64,000 bases of DNA from contig NZ_CP108938.1 in assembly GCF_036347135.1 (NCBI RefSeq), forward strand, positions 2,232,001 through 2,296,000. Reading direction: 5' to 3'. The notes under the pieces were generated by a model. It was not told the origin of the DNA. It did no database searches and saw only the letters and a program-made list of their open reading frames with translations. The position numbers and the translations under genes are program-made. The stretch comes from Streptomyces sp. NBC_00775. GTDB taxonomy: Bacteria > Actinomycetota > Actinomycetes > Streptomycetales > Streptomycetaceae. The stretch's first letter is position 1; each line of letters begins with the position of its first letter. Positions 35,235 to 47,555 of the stretch are shown here, in pieces.

Positions 35235-35326
35235 CCCCTTGTCGAAAGTCCCTCACAGGCCATAGCCTTGCGCCGCGCCGGGGCCGAAGGGCCTCGCCAT
35301 GGCCCGGAGGGACCGAGGGGAGTCCG

Positions 35327-36574
35327 ATGAAGCGCGGCACATCACGCGACATCCGCACCGCGAACCGTTACGAGGTGCTGCGCCAGATCATCGCCGAATC
35401 GCCCACCTCCCGGCAGGAGTTGGCGGCGGCCACCGGGCTGAGCCTGGCCACGGTCGCCACCCTCGTCGGCGAGCTGCTCGACCTCCGGATGCTGACCGAG
35501 GTCGGGTTCGAGGACTCCGCGGGTGGCCGCCCGCGGGGACTCGTGGCCGTCAACGCGTCGGGGGGCGCGTTGATCGGCGTCGACATCGCGGAGACATACG
35601 TACGGGTCGAGCTGTTCGACCTGGCGCTGAACGTGCTCGCCCGTGCCGACGAGGACATGCGCCCCGGTGAGAGCCGCCCGGAGCAGGTCGTCGGGCATGT
35701 CGCGGCGGCCCTCGGTTCGGTGGTCGCGCAGGCCGGCGTCGAGGGCGCGCGCGTCCTGGGCGTGGGCGTGAGTGTCCCCGGGCAGGTCGACCGCGACACG
35801 GGGATCTCGGAGTACGCGCCCAACTGGGACTGGCACGACGTGCCGCTCCTCGATCTGCTCTCCGAACACATCGCCTACCCCCTGTACCTGGACAACCCGC
35901 TGCGTGCCTGCGCGGTCGCCGAGCTGTGGTTCGGGGCGGCCCGCGGACGCGGCGACGCCGTGGTGGTCAACCTGGGCACGGGAGTCGGCGCGGGGCTCGC
36001 GCTCGGCGGCGGGCTGCACCGGGGCGTCAGCAACAGCGCCGGCGAGTGGGGGCACACGACCCTCGTCCTGGACGGGCGGCTGTGCCACTGCGGCAACCAC
36101 GGCTGTGTGGAGACATACGTCGGGGCGCCCGGAATCATGCTGAATCTGCGGGAGTTGAGCCCCGGGAGCACACTGCTGCACCCGGAGGACCAGACGGCCA
36201 CGATCAACGCGCTCGCCCAGGGCGTCACCGCGCAGGATCCCGTGGCGCTCAAGGTCGTGCGCGACACCGCCCGTTACCTCGGTGCCGGGATCTCCGACCT
36301 GGTGAACCTCCTCAACCCGGAGGTGGTCGTGCTCAGCAGCTGGGTCGCGGCCACGCTCGGCGAGCCGCTGCTGAACGAGGTGCGCGAGGCCGTCGCCCGG
36401 CACGCGCTGAAGCGGCCGTACGCCGCCACCGAGATCGTCCTCTCCCCCATCCCGACCGATCCGGTCTGTCTCGGAGCCGCGACGTTCGCCCTGGAAGGGG
36501 CGCTCCAGTCGGTCGGCCAGAGGCCCCCGAAGCGCACCACCCCAGCAAGGAGCCGTACCGCACCACCTTCATGA
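35327..36574 (+). CDS. ROK-family transcriptional regulator
   Basis: Regulator of 415 residues. A winged helix (SRQELAAATGLSLATVATLVGELLD) precedes a ROK domain with the canonical zinc motif CHCGNHGCVETYV, VVVNLGTGVGAGLALGG and the sugar-contact EWGH segment. The ATG has GAGGGGAG upstream. The GH30-like enzyme gene follows 18 bases later, then an importer and beta-galactosidase, so it probably controls that locus in response to a galactose-containing ligand. The last 25 residues are a Pro/Arg/Thr-rich tail outside the domain. Confidence 0.88.
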   Translation: MKRGTSRDIRTANRYEVLRQIIAESPTSRQELAAATGLSLATVATLVGELLDLRMLTEVGFEDSAGGRPRGLVAVNASGGALIGVDIAETYVRVELFDLALNVLARADEDMRPGESRPEQVVGHVAAALGSVVAQAGVEGARVLGVGVSVPGQVDRDTGISEYAPNWDWHDVPLLDLLSEHIAYPLYLDNPLRACAVAELWFGAARGRGDAVVVNLGTGVGAGLALGGGLHRGVSNSAGEWGHTTLVLDGRLCHCGNHGCVETYVGAPGIMLNLRELSPGSTLLHPEDQTATINALAQGVTAQDPVALKVVRDTARYLGAGISDLVNLLNPEVVVLSSWVAATLGEPLLNEVREAVARHALKRPYAATEIVLSPIPTDPVCLGAATFALEGALQSVGQRPPKRTTPARSRTAPPS

Positions 36575-36592
36575 CGACGGAAGGGATGCACG

Positions 36593-38428
36593 TTGACGCG
36601 CACGAACAGATCGGTTCTCGCGACAGCCGCAGCCGCGCTGGCTGTCACCGGGACCTTGATATCCTCCCCGCCCGCATCAGCCGCCGACCCCGCGGCCGCC
36701 GAGGTCTCCCCGCACGCCGCCCAGACCATCGACAACATCGGTGCGTCCGGCGCCTGGTGGGTCAACGACCTCGAGAACTTCGACCCCAAGGTGCAGGCCC
36801 GGGTCGCGAAGCTGCTGTTCTCCTCCAAGGGCCTGGACCTCAGCAACTACCGCTACAACATCGGCGGTGGCGGCACCGCGGTCACCACCCCGTCCCGCGC
36901 CCCCGAGGACTTCCTGAACTCCGACGGAACGTACGACTGGAGCAAGGACAAGGGCGGCCGTACGTTCCTGAAGTACGCGGCGCAGTACGGCGTCGAGGAC
37001 CTGGTCGCCTTCGTCAACAGCGCGCCCGCCGCCTGGAAGACCAACTCCCAGAGCTGCGGCGGGTACTTGAAGGCGGAGAACACCGCCGACTTCGCGAAGT
37101 ACGTCGCCGACGTGACCGACCATTTCGCCAAGCAGGGCGCGAAGTTCGACTACATCAGCCCCTTCAACGAGCCGAACAACAGCTTCGACAGCTGCGGCCA
37201 GGAGGGCATGCTGGTGCCGGTCGACCAACGCGACGACATCGTGCGTGCGCTGGGCGCCGAACAGCGGGCACGGCATCAGAAGACCGGCATCATCGCCGAC
37301 GAGTCCAGCAGCACGGTCAGCTTCAACACCGAGGTCCCGCAGTGGATTTCGCAGCCGGGCACCGCCCAGTACGTGTCGAAGCTCGCCCATCACACGTACA
37401 ACAACCCCGGTGACGACCAGCGGGCGAAGATCTACGAGACGTCGAAGTCGGTCGGCAAGCAGTCCTGGTCCACCGAGATCTGCTGCTTCGGCAAGGGCGG
37501 CACGGGCTGGGCTCAGGAGTACGACCCGACCATCGACGGCGGCCTGAACCTGTCGAGCATCATCTACAAGGACTTCGCGACCGCGCACGACTCGGCGTTC
37601 CAGTGGTGGGTCGCGCTCTCCGAGATGATCGGCAGCGACCCGTACGCGAAGAACGACGACGGCTGGAACGACGGCCTGATCTACTACGACCCGAACTACG
37701 CCACCAACGGCAACCAGACGCTCTACTTCACCAAGCGCTACTACGCGCTCGGCCAGTACAGCAAGTTCGTGAAGCCGGGCGCGGTCGCGCACAACGTGAC
37801 GGGCGCTCCGAGCGGCGTCGACGTCACCTCGTACGACCGGAAGGGCAAGTGGGTGGTCGTGGTGAACAACCACAACACCACCGACACGGCGCTGAACCTG
37901 CACTTCAACAGCAAGACGCCGGGCCGTGTGGCCCAGGCCGTGCGGACGTCCGCCACCGAGGACTGGGCGAACGTCGCGGGGCCGTCGGTGGGCAAGGACG
38001 GCCAGGTCTCCGCGACGCTCGCCGCGCGCTCCATCACGACGTACGTCTTCGACCAGAAGGGTCATGACACCACGGCCGTGACCGGCGCCTGGCAGGGCAA
38101 GCAGTCGGGCAAGTGCCTGACCGCGGACGCCTCGGGGGCCTCAATCAGCGGCTGCACGGGCACCGGCGCCCAGGACTGGACGTACGACGCCAACGGCACC
38201 GTGCGGGGCGTCAACGGATGCCTGACGGCCGGGAGTTCGGGACTGGTGGCCGCCGCCTGCGCCGACAGTCCGGAGCAGCGATGGCAGTTCAACGCCAACG
38301 GACAGATCGTCAGCGAGGCATCCGGGAAGTGCCTGGACGTCAGCGGTCAGGCGACCGCCGACGGAAGCAAGGTGATCCTCTACAGCTGCACCGGCGGGAC
38401 GAACGAGGTCTGGGCCAAGCAGGAGTGA
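36593..38428 (+). CDS. Secreted GH30-like glycosidase (probable endo-beta-1,6-galactanase) with CBM13
   Basis: Exported enzyme of 611 residues. A Sec signal (VLATAAAALAVTGTLISSPPASA) is followed by a clan GH-A barrel. The likely acid/base is Glu193 in SPFNEPNN and the likely nucleophile Glu295 in WSTEICC. A small beta domain (VDVTSYDRKGKWVVVVNN) follows, then a ricin-type CBM13 from about residue 480 (GKCLTADASG, NGCLTAGSSG, GKCLDVSGQA). The layout agrees with streptomycete GH30_5 beta-1,6-galactanases. The TTG start has GGAAGG 8 bases upstream. Exact specificity is inferred from layout and the neighbouring beta-galactosidase. Confidence 0.75.
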   Translation: MTRTNRSVLATAAAALAVTGTLISSPPASAADPAAAEVSPHAAQTIDNIGASGAWWVNDLENFDPKVQARVAKLLFSSKGLDLSNYRYNIGGGGTAVTTPSRAPEDFLNSDGTYDWSKDKGGRTFLKYAAQYGVEDLVAFVNSAPAAWKTNSQSCGGYLKAENTADFAKYVADVTDHFAKQGAKFDYISPFNEPNNSFDSCGQEGMLVPVDQRDDIVRALGAEQRARHQKTGIIADESSSTVSFNTEVPQWISQPGTAQYVSKLAHHTYNNPGDDQRAKIYETSKSVGKQSWSTEICCFGKGGTGWAQEYDPTIDGGLNLSSIIYKDFATAHDSAFQWWVALSEMIGSDPYAKNDDGWNDGLIYYDPNYATNGNQTLYFTKRYYALGQYSKFVKPGAVAHNVTGAPSGVDVTSYDRKGKWVVVVNNHNTTDTALNLHFNSKTPGRVAQAVRTSATEDWANVAGPSVGKDGQVSATLAARSITTYVFDQKGHDTTAVTGAWQGKQSGKCLTADASGASISGCTGTGAQDWTYDANGTVRGVNGCLTAGSSGLVAAACADSPEQRWQFNANGQIVSEASGKCLDVSGQATADGSKVILYSCTGGTNEVWAKQE

Positions 38429-38447
38429 ACTGACGAGAGTTGAGGGT

Positions 38448-38474
38448 TGCGGGCCGCTGGTGCGGCGGCCCGCA
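38448..38474 (+). terminator. Hairpin terminator after the GH30-like gene
   Basis: TGCGGGCCGC at 38448-38457 pairs exactly with 38465-38474 across a 7-base loop, 20 bases after the stop. The importer genes that follow therefore probably have their own promoter within 38475-38643. Confidence 0.7.
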
Positions 38475-38643
38475 GCCCCGCCGTGTCCGGTATTCCGAAC
38501 CCTCCACAACACTTCGAACAGACTTCGTCCAACCCCTTGCCGAAGCCTTAGCCGAAGGTTAACGTCCCGCACCGCAACGCCATTTGAGCCACTTGGCGCA
38601 TGAACAACTGAGCCGTAGCCGTACTCGAGACAAGGACGTCAGC
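38475..38643 (+). promoter_or_regulatory. Promoter region of the galactan importer operon
   Basis: This gap is AT-richer than the genes. It contains CCGAAG twice, 11 bases apart (CCGAAGCCTTAGCCGAAGG, about 38540-38558), followed by GGTTAACG. The direct repeat may be an activator or repressor site. No start point can be assigned with confidence. Confidence 0.35.
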
Positions 38644-39909
38644 ATGTCGGCAATGAGCAGCAGCAATTGGGACCGCCGATCCGTACTGCGGGCCGCCGCG
38701 GGCCTCGCCGCCCTCGGCCCGCTGGCCGCGTGCGGCAGCAACAACGGCCGTGGCGGGGGCAGCGGTTCGGGCACGAACCTGACCCAGTACTTCCACGCGT
38801 ACGGCGAGGCCGGCACCGAGCAGGCCATCAAGCGGTACGCGAAGGCCTACGACAAGGCCAACGTGAGCACGCAGTGGATCACCGGATCGGACTTCGAGAG
38901 CAAGCTGTTCGCGACGCTGCTCACCAAGAACGCGCCCGACCTGTTCGAGTTCCACCCGCAGATCCAGCTCGTCAAGAGCGGCCAGGTGGCGGATCTGACC
39001 GACATCATCGAGCCGGTCAAGGACGACTTCAACCAGGCCGACATCCAGTCCCACACGGTCGACGGCAAGATATACGGCGTCCGGATGATCGACGACCCGC
39101 AGTTCTTCTTCTACCGCAAGTCGATGCTGGAGAAGGCGAACGTCGCGGTGCCGCAGACCCTCGACGAGCTGATCGAGGCCGCTGCCAAGCTCACCACCAG
39201 CAAGGTCAAGGGCGCCTTCCTCGGCAACGACCTGCACGCGGTGATCAACCCGCTGATCTGGTCGGCCGGCGCCGACACCCTCGACGCCCAGAACCAGCCC
39301 GCCTTCAACACGGACGGCGTCGCCGAGGGCCTGAAGAAGCTGCGCAAGCTGTTCACCAGCGGCGACCTCCTCCTGGACGCCCCGGCCGACTACTGGGACC
39401 CGTCGGCGCTCGACCAGGGCCTGTGTGCCATCCAGTTCTGCGGCATGTGGGCCATGCCCACGATGCAGAAGGCGCTCGGCGACGACCTCGGCATCTTCCC
39501 CTTCCCGAAGGTCAACGACGCCGGCAAGCCCTCGGTCTACAACGGCGGCTGGTCGATGTTCGTCAACGCCAAGGGCAAGAACGTCGACGCGGCCAAGGAG
39601 TACGTGAAGTGGCTGTGGATCGAGCAGAAGAAGTACCAGGAGGACTGGGCGACCTCGTACGGCTTCCACATCCCGCCGCGCACCTCGATCGCCGCGTCCG
39701 CCACCAAGCTCAAGTCCGGTCTGCCCGCTGAGGGCGTCAAGCTCTTCACCGACTACGGCCACTTCGACAACATCGGCTGGACCCAGGCCATGATCACCGC
39801 CACGGAGAACGTCTTCGCCGACACCGTGCGCAAGAACGGTGACCCGAAGGCCTCGCTCGACAAGGCCGAGAAGACCGTCAGCGCCGAGCTCAAGAAGCTC
39901 TTCGGATAG
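38644..39909 (+). CDS. Carbohydrate ABC importer binding lipoprotein (family 1)
   Basis: Extracellular solute-binding protein of 421 residues. The signal has a Tat-like RRSVLRAAAGLAALGPLAAC ending in a lipobox Cys. The mature protein shows the SBP family 1 pattern: LFATLLTKNAPDLFEFHP, VRMIDDPQFFFYRKSMLEKA, LDQGLCAIQFCGMWAMP and GGWSMFVNAKGKN. It precedes two CUT1 permeases by 20 bases and is followed by a GH2 beta-galactosidase gene, so a beta-galacto-oligosaccharide is the probable ligand. The ATG at 38644 was chosen because it starts the signal peptide directly. Confidence 0.88.
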   Translation: MSAMSSSNWDRRSVLRAAAGLAALGPLAACGSNNGRGGGSGSGTNLTQYFHAYGEAGTEQAIKRYAKAYDKANVSTQWITGSDFESKLFATLLTKNAPDLFEFHPQIQLVKSGQVADLTDIIEPVKDDFNQADIQSHTVDGKIYGVRMIDDPQFFFYRKSMLEKANVAVPQTLDELIEAAAKLTTSKVKGAFLGNDLHAVINPLIWSAGADTLDAQNQPAFNTDGVAEGLKKLRKLFTSGDLLLDAPADYWDPSALDQGLCAIQFCGMWAMPTMQKALGDDLGIFPFPKVNDAGKPSVYNGGWSMFVNAKGKNVDAAKEYVKWLWIEQKKYQEDWATSYGFHIPPRTSIAASATKLKSGLPAEGVKLFTDYGHFDNIGWTQAMITATENVFADTVRKNGDPKASLDKAEKTVSAELKKLFG

Positions 39910-39929
39910 GCCACCGGACGGATCACGAC

Positions 39930-40895
39930 ATGTCGACGACCACCAAGCTCGACCTCGCGCGCCCCGCCCCTGCCAAGGCCTCCAAGGCCCGGCCGCGGCG
40001 GGGTCTGCGGGGCAGCCCCACCTTCAACTTCTGGCTCTTCACCGGCCCGTTCCTCATCGGTCTGGTGATCTTCGTCTACGTTCCCATCGGCTGGAGCATC
40101 TGGCTCAGCTTCTTCGAGGCGCGCTTCACCGTCACGCCGAGCAAGTTCATCGGTTTCGACAACTACCGGTTCATGCTGGACAACGGCAACTTCACCGGTG
40201 CGCTCCTCACCTTCACCGTCTTCGCCGCGTTCATCGTGCCGACCACCTGGGCGCTGTCGCTGGGTCTGGCGATGCTGGTGAACCGGCTGCGGTTCATGCG
40301 GGCGTTCTTCCGCTCGGTGTTCTTCCTGCCGACCGCGTGCAGCTATGTCGCCGCCTCGCTGATCTGGAAGATGTCCATCTTCAACGGCGTCCGCTTCGGT
40401 CTGGCGAACACCGTCATCGGCTGGTTCGGCGTGGAGAACGTCGCCTGGCTCGCCAACCCCGACCCGCCGTGGTACTGGCTGGTCATCGTCAGCGCCCGCC
40501 TGTGGCTGCAGTCCGGCTTCTACATGATCCTGTTCCTGGCCGCGCTGCAGAACATCCCGCAGGAGCTCTACGAGGCCGCCGCGATCGACGGTGCCAAGCC
40601 GGGCTGGCAGACCTTCCGCCACATCACGCTGCCGCAGCTGCGGGCCACCTCGACGGCCGTGATCCTGCTGCTGCTCGTGGCCGCGTACCAGGCCTTCGAC
40701 GAGTTCTTCAACCTCCTGGCGAAGACGACCTGGGGCCGCCCACCGCTCGTCGAGCTGTACTACATGGCCCTCGGCCAGAACCAGGACTACGGCGCGGGCA
40801 GCGCGGGCGCGGTCATGCTGACCATGCTGATCGTCATCGTGACCCTGTTCCAGGGCAAGATCATGGGCTTCGGAAAGGGGGACGAGTCGAAGTGA
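39930..40895 (+). CDS. Carbohydrate ABC importer permease (MalF-like)
   Basis: Membrane permease of 321 residues with six predicted helices, first NFWLFTGPFLIGLVIFVYVPIG. The EAA loop is ELYEAAAIDGAKPGWQTFRHITLPQLR, which docks the ATPase. It begins 20 bases after the binding-protein gene and its TGA overlaps the next permease start (GTGA). It belongs to the CUT1 group for oligosaccharides. Confidence 0.9.
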   Translation: MSTTTKLDLARPAPAKASKARPRRGLRGSPTFNFWLFTGPFLIGLVIFVYVPIGWSIWLSFFEARFTVTPSKFIGFDNYRFMLDNGNFTGALLTFTVFAAFIVPTTWALSLGLAMLVNRLRFMRAFFRSVFFLPTACSYVAASLIWKMSIFNGVRFGLANTVIGWFGVENVAWLANPDPPWYWLVIVSARLWLQSGFYMILFLAALQNIPQELYEAAAIDGAKPGWQTFRHITLPQLRATSTAVILLLLVAAYQAFDEFFNLLAKTTWGRPPLVELYYMALGQNQDYGAGSAGAVMLTMLIVIVTLFQGKIMGFGKGDESK

Positions 40896-41785
40896 CCACG
40901 ACCGTACCCGGGGCGAGGAAGAGCGAGCGGCCGACGCAGGGGCCGCTGCGCGCGAAGCGCGGCGGCGTGATGGGCTCCACCGGCCTGTACATCGCCACCG
41001 GCGTCGCGACCCTCCTCTTCCTGATCCCGTTCTACCTGCTGATCCGCAACTCCCTCTCCACCGATCCCGACATCACCGGCGAGAACTGGAAGTTCTTCCC
41101 CACGGACATCCAGTGGAAGAACATCACCGAGCCGTTCCACGACACCACGGTCGACTTCGGCCAGTCGATGGTGAACTCGATGATCGTGGGTGTGCTGCAC
41201 ACCCTCGGCACCCTGCTGGTGTGCTCGCTGGCCGGCTACGGCCTGGCCCGCATCCCCTACCGGCACGCCAACAAGATCTTCTACGCCGTCCTGTTCACCC
41301 TGATGGTGCCGACCGCCGTCACCTTCGTCCCGAGCTTCGTGCTGGTCTCCTCGCTCGGCTGGGTCGACAGTTACCGCGGTCTCATCATTCCGGGCCTGTT
41401 CAGTGGTTTCACCTGCTTCCTCTTCCGGCAGTACTTCCTGGGGTTCCCCAAGGAGCTGGAGGAGGCGGCGCGCGTGGACGGGCTCGGCTACTGGGGCGCG
41501 TACTGGCGCGTCGTCGTGCCCAACTCGCTGAACTTCTTCGCGGCGATCGCCACCATCACGTTCATCAACGGCTGGAACTCCTTCCTGTGGCCGCTGGTCA
41601 TCGGCCAGGATCCCAGCGCCTGGACCGTGCAGGTCGCGCTCTCGTCGTACATGACCAACCAGACGGTGAACTACCACCTGATCTTCATGGCCACCGCCAT
41701 TTCCATCCTGCCCCTGTTGTTCGTGTTCCTCTTCCTCCAGCGCTGGCTGGTGCAGGGGATCGCGCAGACCGGCATCAAGGGCTGA
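40892..41785 (+). CDS. Carbohydrate ABC importer permease (MalG-like)
   Basis: Membrane permease of 297 residues that starts at GTG, coupled by a 4-base overlap. The first helix is LYIATGVATLLFLIPFYLLI and the EAA motif is ELEEAARVDGLGYWGAYWRVVVPNS. It pairs with the MalF-like protein. No ATPase gene is present; in Streptomyces the shared ATPase MsiK energises many such importers, and that is the likely arrangement here. The beta-galactosidase gene starts 27 bases downstream. Confidence 0.9.
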   Translation: MTTTVPGARKSERPTQGPLRAKRGGVMGSTGLYIATGVATLLFLIPFYLLIRNSLSTDPDITGENWKFFPTDIQWKNITEPFHDTTVDFGQSMVNSMIVGVLHTLGTLLVCSLAGYGLARIPYRHANKIFYAVLFTLMVPTAVTFVPSFVLVSSLGWVDSYRGLIIPGLFSGFTCFLFRQYFLGFPKELEEAARVDGLGYWGAYWRVVVPNSLNFFAAIATITFINGWNSFLWPLVIGQDPSAWTVQVALSSYMTNQTVNYHLIFMATAISILPLLFVFLFLQRWLVQGIAQTGIKG

Positions 41786-44677
<2,892 letters not shown>

Positions 44678-44692
44678 TCCTCACCTACGCCC

Positions 44693-44726
44693 CGCGGCCG
44701 GACGGCTCTTCTGCCGTCCGGCCGCG
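44693..44726 (+). terminator. Terminator after the beta-galactosidase gene
   Basis: A perfect 14-base stem, CGCGGCCGGACGGC at 44693-44706 with its reverse complement at 44713-44726, has a 6-base TCTTCT loop. It lies 15 bases after the stop. Confidence 0.88.
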
Positions 44727-44812
44727 CTCGCGTCCCGCGTCGCGTTCGCCCCGAACGGGGTGAACCGTATGAATCACACGCAGAAGGTGCACGGTGCAAA
44801 GGGGTTAACGAC

Positions 44813-45835
44813 ATGAATGCTGTGAACCGCGACAACACCGTGAACGGCAGCATCCAAGTCCGCGGCCTCTCCCGCACCTTTCACACCACCGTCCGCCGCC
44901 CCGGGTTCACCGGTGCCCTCCAGTCCCTCGTCAAGCCCGAGCGCGTCGCGAAGGAGGCCGTCGCCGACGTCAGCTTCGATGTCGCGCCCGGCGAGCTGCT
45001 GGCGCTGCTCGGCCCGAACGGCGCGGGCAAGTCCACCACCATCAAGATGCTCACCGGCATCCTCACCCCGACGTCCGGCGAGGCCCGCGTCGCGGGAGTG
45101 GTCCCGTACGAGGAGCGCGAGCGCAACGCGCGCAACATCGGCGCGGTGTTCGGGCAGCGCACCCAGCTGTGGTGGGACCTCCCGGTGCGCGAGTCGTTCG
45201 CGATCCTCCGCGACATCTACGGAGTGCCGGAGAGCGAACACCGCGTCCGGCTCGGTGAGTTCGACGAGCTGCTCGAACTCTCCGTCTTCTGGGACACCCG
45301 CGTACGGCATCTCTCCCTGGGCCAGCGGGTGCGCTGCGATCTCGCGGCGTCGCTGCTGCACGACCCGCCCGTGGTGTTCCTCGACGAGCCCACCATCGGC
45401 ATGGACGTGGTGGTCAAGGAGCAGGTGCGCGGCTTCCTCAAGCACCAGGTGGAGGAGCGCGGCCGGACGGTACTGCTGACCACGCACGACATGACGGAGG
45501 TCGAGCGGCTCGCCGAGCGGGTCGTGCTCATCAACCACGGGCGGCTCGTCCTGGACGGCACGCTCGACGAGATCCGCCGGAAGTTCGGCTCGACCTGGCA
45601 GGTGCGGGCCACGCTGGCCGATCCGCTCGCGCCCGTCGGGCCGTTGCCCGGGATCGCCGTGCTGCGGCGTGAGGGAGCGCGGGTCGTGTTCGGGCCCGAC
45701 GGGGCGACCGCGCCCACCGTCCACCAGGCGTTGAAGCAGGTCATCGAGCGGTACGAGGTGACCGATGTCGCCGTGGACGAGGCCGATCTGGAGGACGTGA
45801 TGCGGGCGGCCTACGTCCAGGCGGAGGCAGCATGA
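44813..45835 (+). CDS. ABC-2 type transporter ATP-binding protein
   Basis: ATPase of 340 residues of the group that pairs with DUF990 permeases. Walker A is LGPNGAGKST, the Q-loop region VFGQRTQLWWDLPVRESF is typical of this group, the signature is LSLGQRVRCDLA (variant of LSGGQ), and Walker B is VVFLDEP. A C-terminal domain of about 90 residues follows the D-loop region. The stop overlaps the first permease start (ATGA). An export function is usual for ABC-2 systems, but substrate is unknown. The N-terminal 25 residues are poorly conserved; an alternative start cannot be excluded. Confidence 0.87.
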   Translation: MNAVNRDNTVNGSIQVRGLSRTFHTTVRRPGFTGALQSLVKPERVAKEAVADVSFDVAPGELLALLGPNGAGKSTTIKMLTGILTPTSGEARVAGVVPYEERERNARNIGAVFGQRTQLWWDLPVRESFAILRDIYGVPESEHRVRLGEFDELLELSVFWDTRVRHLSLGQRVRCDLAASLLHDPPVVFLDEPTIGMDVVVKEQVRGFLKHQVEERGRTVLLTTHDMTEVERLAERVVLINHGRLVLDGTLDEIRRKFGSTWQVRATLADPLAPVGPLPGIAVLRREGARVVFGPDGATAPTVHQALKQVIERYEVTDVAVDEADLEDVMRAAYVQAEAA

Positions 45836-46641
45836 GCATCACCCTTCCCCGGGGCTGGCGGACCGCGCGGGTCACTCCGCTGGGCGAGTTGCACACCCCG
45901 CCCCGGATGACCGCCGCGCTGCTCCGGCTCACCGTGCAGGTGGTGCTGGTGGCGTCGCTGTGGCGCGGCCTGTACGCGTCGACCGGCAGCACGGCCGGGA
46001 TGAGCCGCGACCAGGCGGTCACCTATGCCGTCCTCGCCGTACTGGCCATCCGGATAAGGGAGTTGGACCAGTACTCGGGACGGGACACCGTCCAGCAGCA
46101 CATGCACTTCGGCACGATCGTGTACTGGTATCTGCGCCCGCTGCCACCACAGCGCTACTACGCGCTGCGCGCGCTCGGCGAGCAACTGTACGGATTCGCC
46201 TGGGCGTTGACCGGTTACGCGATCTGTCTGGCCGCCGGGGTCGTGCAACCCCCCGAGTCGGCCGCCGTGGCGGGGGTGTTCGCGCTGAGCGTGCTGCTCG
46301 GCCAGTGGGTCCTGTACTACATCATGCTCGTCATCGACCAGCTGTGCTTCTGGACGCTCCGCAACGACGTCGCGATCATGATCCTGATCTTCGCGCAGAA
46401 CCTGCTGTCGGGGGTGTACGCGCCGCTGTGGTTCTTCCCCGACTGGTTCATCACGTTCAGCCGCTTCCTGCCGTTCCAGGCGACGCTCAGTGTGCCGCTC
46501 TCGCTGTACGTGGGCCGGATCCCGCTGTCCGACGCGGGCCCGGAGCTCGCCGTGCAGGCCGCCTGGGTGGTGGCGCTCGCCCTGTTCACCCGACTGCTGT
46601 GGCGGCGCGCCGCCCGGCGCGTGATCTCGCAGGGAGGCTGA
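45832..46641 (+). CDS. ABC-2 family permease (DUF990 group)
   Basis: Membrane protein of 269 residues with about six helices. Landmarks are the first loop RMTAALLRLTVQVVLVASLW, DQYSGRDTVQQHMHFGTIVYWYLRPLPPQRY, a motif typical of the group, and LLSGVYAPLWFFPDWF before the last helices. It is coupled to the ATPase gene by a 4-base overlap, and the second permease follows after 2 bases. Function beyond transport is unknown. Confidence 0.85.
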   Translation: MSITLPRGWRTARVTPLGELHTPPRMTAALLRLTVQVVLVASLWRGLYASTGSTAGMSRDQAVTYAVLAVLAIRIRELDQYSGRDTVQQHMHFGTIVYWYLRPLPPQRYYALRALGEQLYGFAWALTGYAICLAAGVVQPPESAAVAGVFALSVLLGQWVLYYIMLVIDQLCFWTLRNDVAIMILIFAQNLLSGVYAPLWFFPDWFITFSRFLPFQATLSVPLSLYVGRIPLSDAGPELAVQAAWVVALALFTRLLWRRAARRVISQGG

Positions 46642-46643
46642 CC

Positions 46644-47450
46644 ATGTCCTTGGAACCCTGGCGGGTGGTGTGGCGTATCACGCGCCTCAACTTCCGTGCG
46701 CAACTGGAGTACCGCTCCGAGTTCCTGATGATGATCGCGATCGGCGCGGTCTGGCAGGTGTCGGTGATCGTGTTCGCGACGGTGCTGCTCACCCGGTTCA
46801 CCGGGATGGGCGGCTGGGCGAGCGAGGACGTGCTGCTGATCGCGGCGACGCGGTTGGTGGCGCACGGTCTCTTCGTGCTCTTCCTGGGCCGCGTGCACGG
46901 CCTCGGCCACCGCATCCAGGAGGGCGTGATCGACACGTACCTCGTCCGCCCCATGCCGGTCCACCGCCAGCTCCAGCTGTCCCACTTCCCCACCAACGCG
47001 ATCGGCGACCTGACGGTGGCGGCCGGCCTGATGGCGGGCGCGATCGGCCGCAGTCACCTGGACTGGAACGCCGCCCGGATCTCGTATCTCGTCGTCTGCG
47101 TGCTCGGCGGGATGCTTCTTGAGGCGGCGCTGTTCACGGTGGTGGCCTGTGCCTCGCTGCGCTTTCCCGCCGCCGACTACTGGGGCCGCTGGCTGGAGGA
47201 ACTGCTCGGCACCTTCGGCAGCTATCCGCTCAATGTGCTGCCGCGCGCGGTCGGCGGCTTCCTCACGTACGGGCTGCCGCTGGCGTTCGTCGCGTACTTC
47301 CCGGTCTCCGTGCTGACCGGTCACGGCGGCGACTCGGGGGTGCCGTACTGGCTGGCCGCCGGATCCCCGCTGCTGGGTGTGGCCGCCTACCTCGGTTCCC
47401 GCCTGCTGTGGCGCTGGGGCCTTCGCCACTACGCGGGGGTCAATGGCTGA
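46644..47450 (+). CDS. ABC-2 family permease (DUF990 group)
   Basis: Membrane protein of 268 residues and the second permease of the exporter. It has the RITRLNFRAQLEYRSEFLMM start, GHRIQEGVIDTYLVRPMPVHRQLQLS (the same RP motif as its partner), and a final LPLAFVAYFPVSVL helix. GGGAGG precedes the ATG. The paired permeases with one ATPase form a complete three-gene operon ended by inverted repeats downstream. Confidence 0.85.
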   Translation: MSLEPWRVVWRITRLNFRAQLEYRSEFLMMIAIGAVWQVSVIVFATVLLTRFTGMGGWASEDVLLIAATRLVAHGLFVLFLGRVHGLGHRIQEGVIDTYLVRPMPVHRQLQLSHFPTNAIGDLTVAAGLMAGAIGRSHLDWNAARISYLVVCVLGGMLLEAALFTVVACASLRFPAADYWGRWLEELLGTFGSYPLNVLPRAVGGFLTYGLPLAFVAYFPVSVLTGHGGDSGVPYWLAAGSPLLGVAAYLGSRLLWRWGLRHYAGVNG

Positions 47451-47497
47451 CCGCGTCGGCCCCTGCCGGCGGGCGAGTGGCGGTCGGGTGTGACGGC

Positions 47498-47533
47498 AGC
47501 GGGGCCCGACCGCCGACCGGTCCGGGCCCCGCT
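47498..47533. terminator. Bidirectional terminator between the ABC-2 operon and the repeat protein gene
   Basis: AGCGGGGCCCG at 47498-47508 pairs exactly with 47523-47533 across a 14-base loop. The loop and left flank can form a competing stem (GGCGGTCGGG with CCCGACCGCC). It lies between convergent stops. Confidence 0.7.
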
Positions 47534-47555
47534 CACTGCTGTGCCCTGATGTGCC

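Noticed and set aside
44813..47450. Antibiotic self-resistance exporter of a biosynthetic cluster
   Set aside because: The ATPase is of the ABC-2 type used for drug export, but no biosynthetic genes lie nearby, so only a general exporter call is justified.
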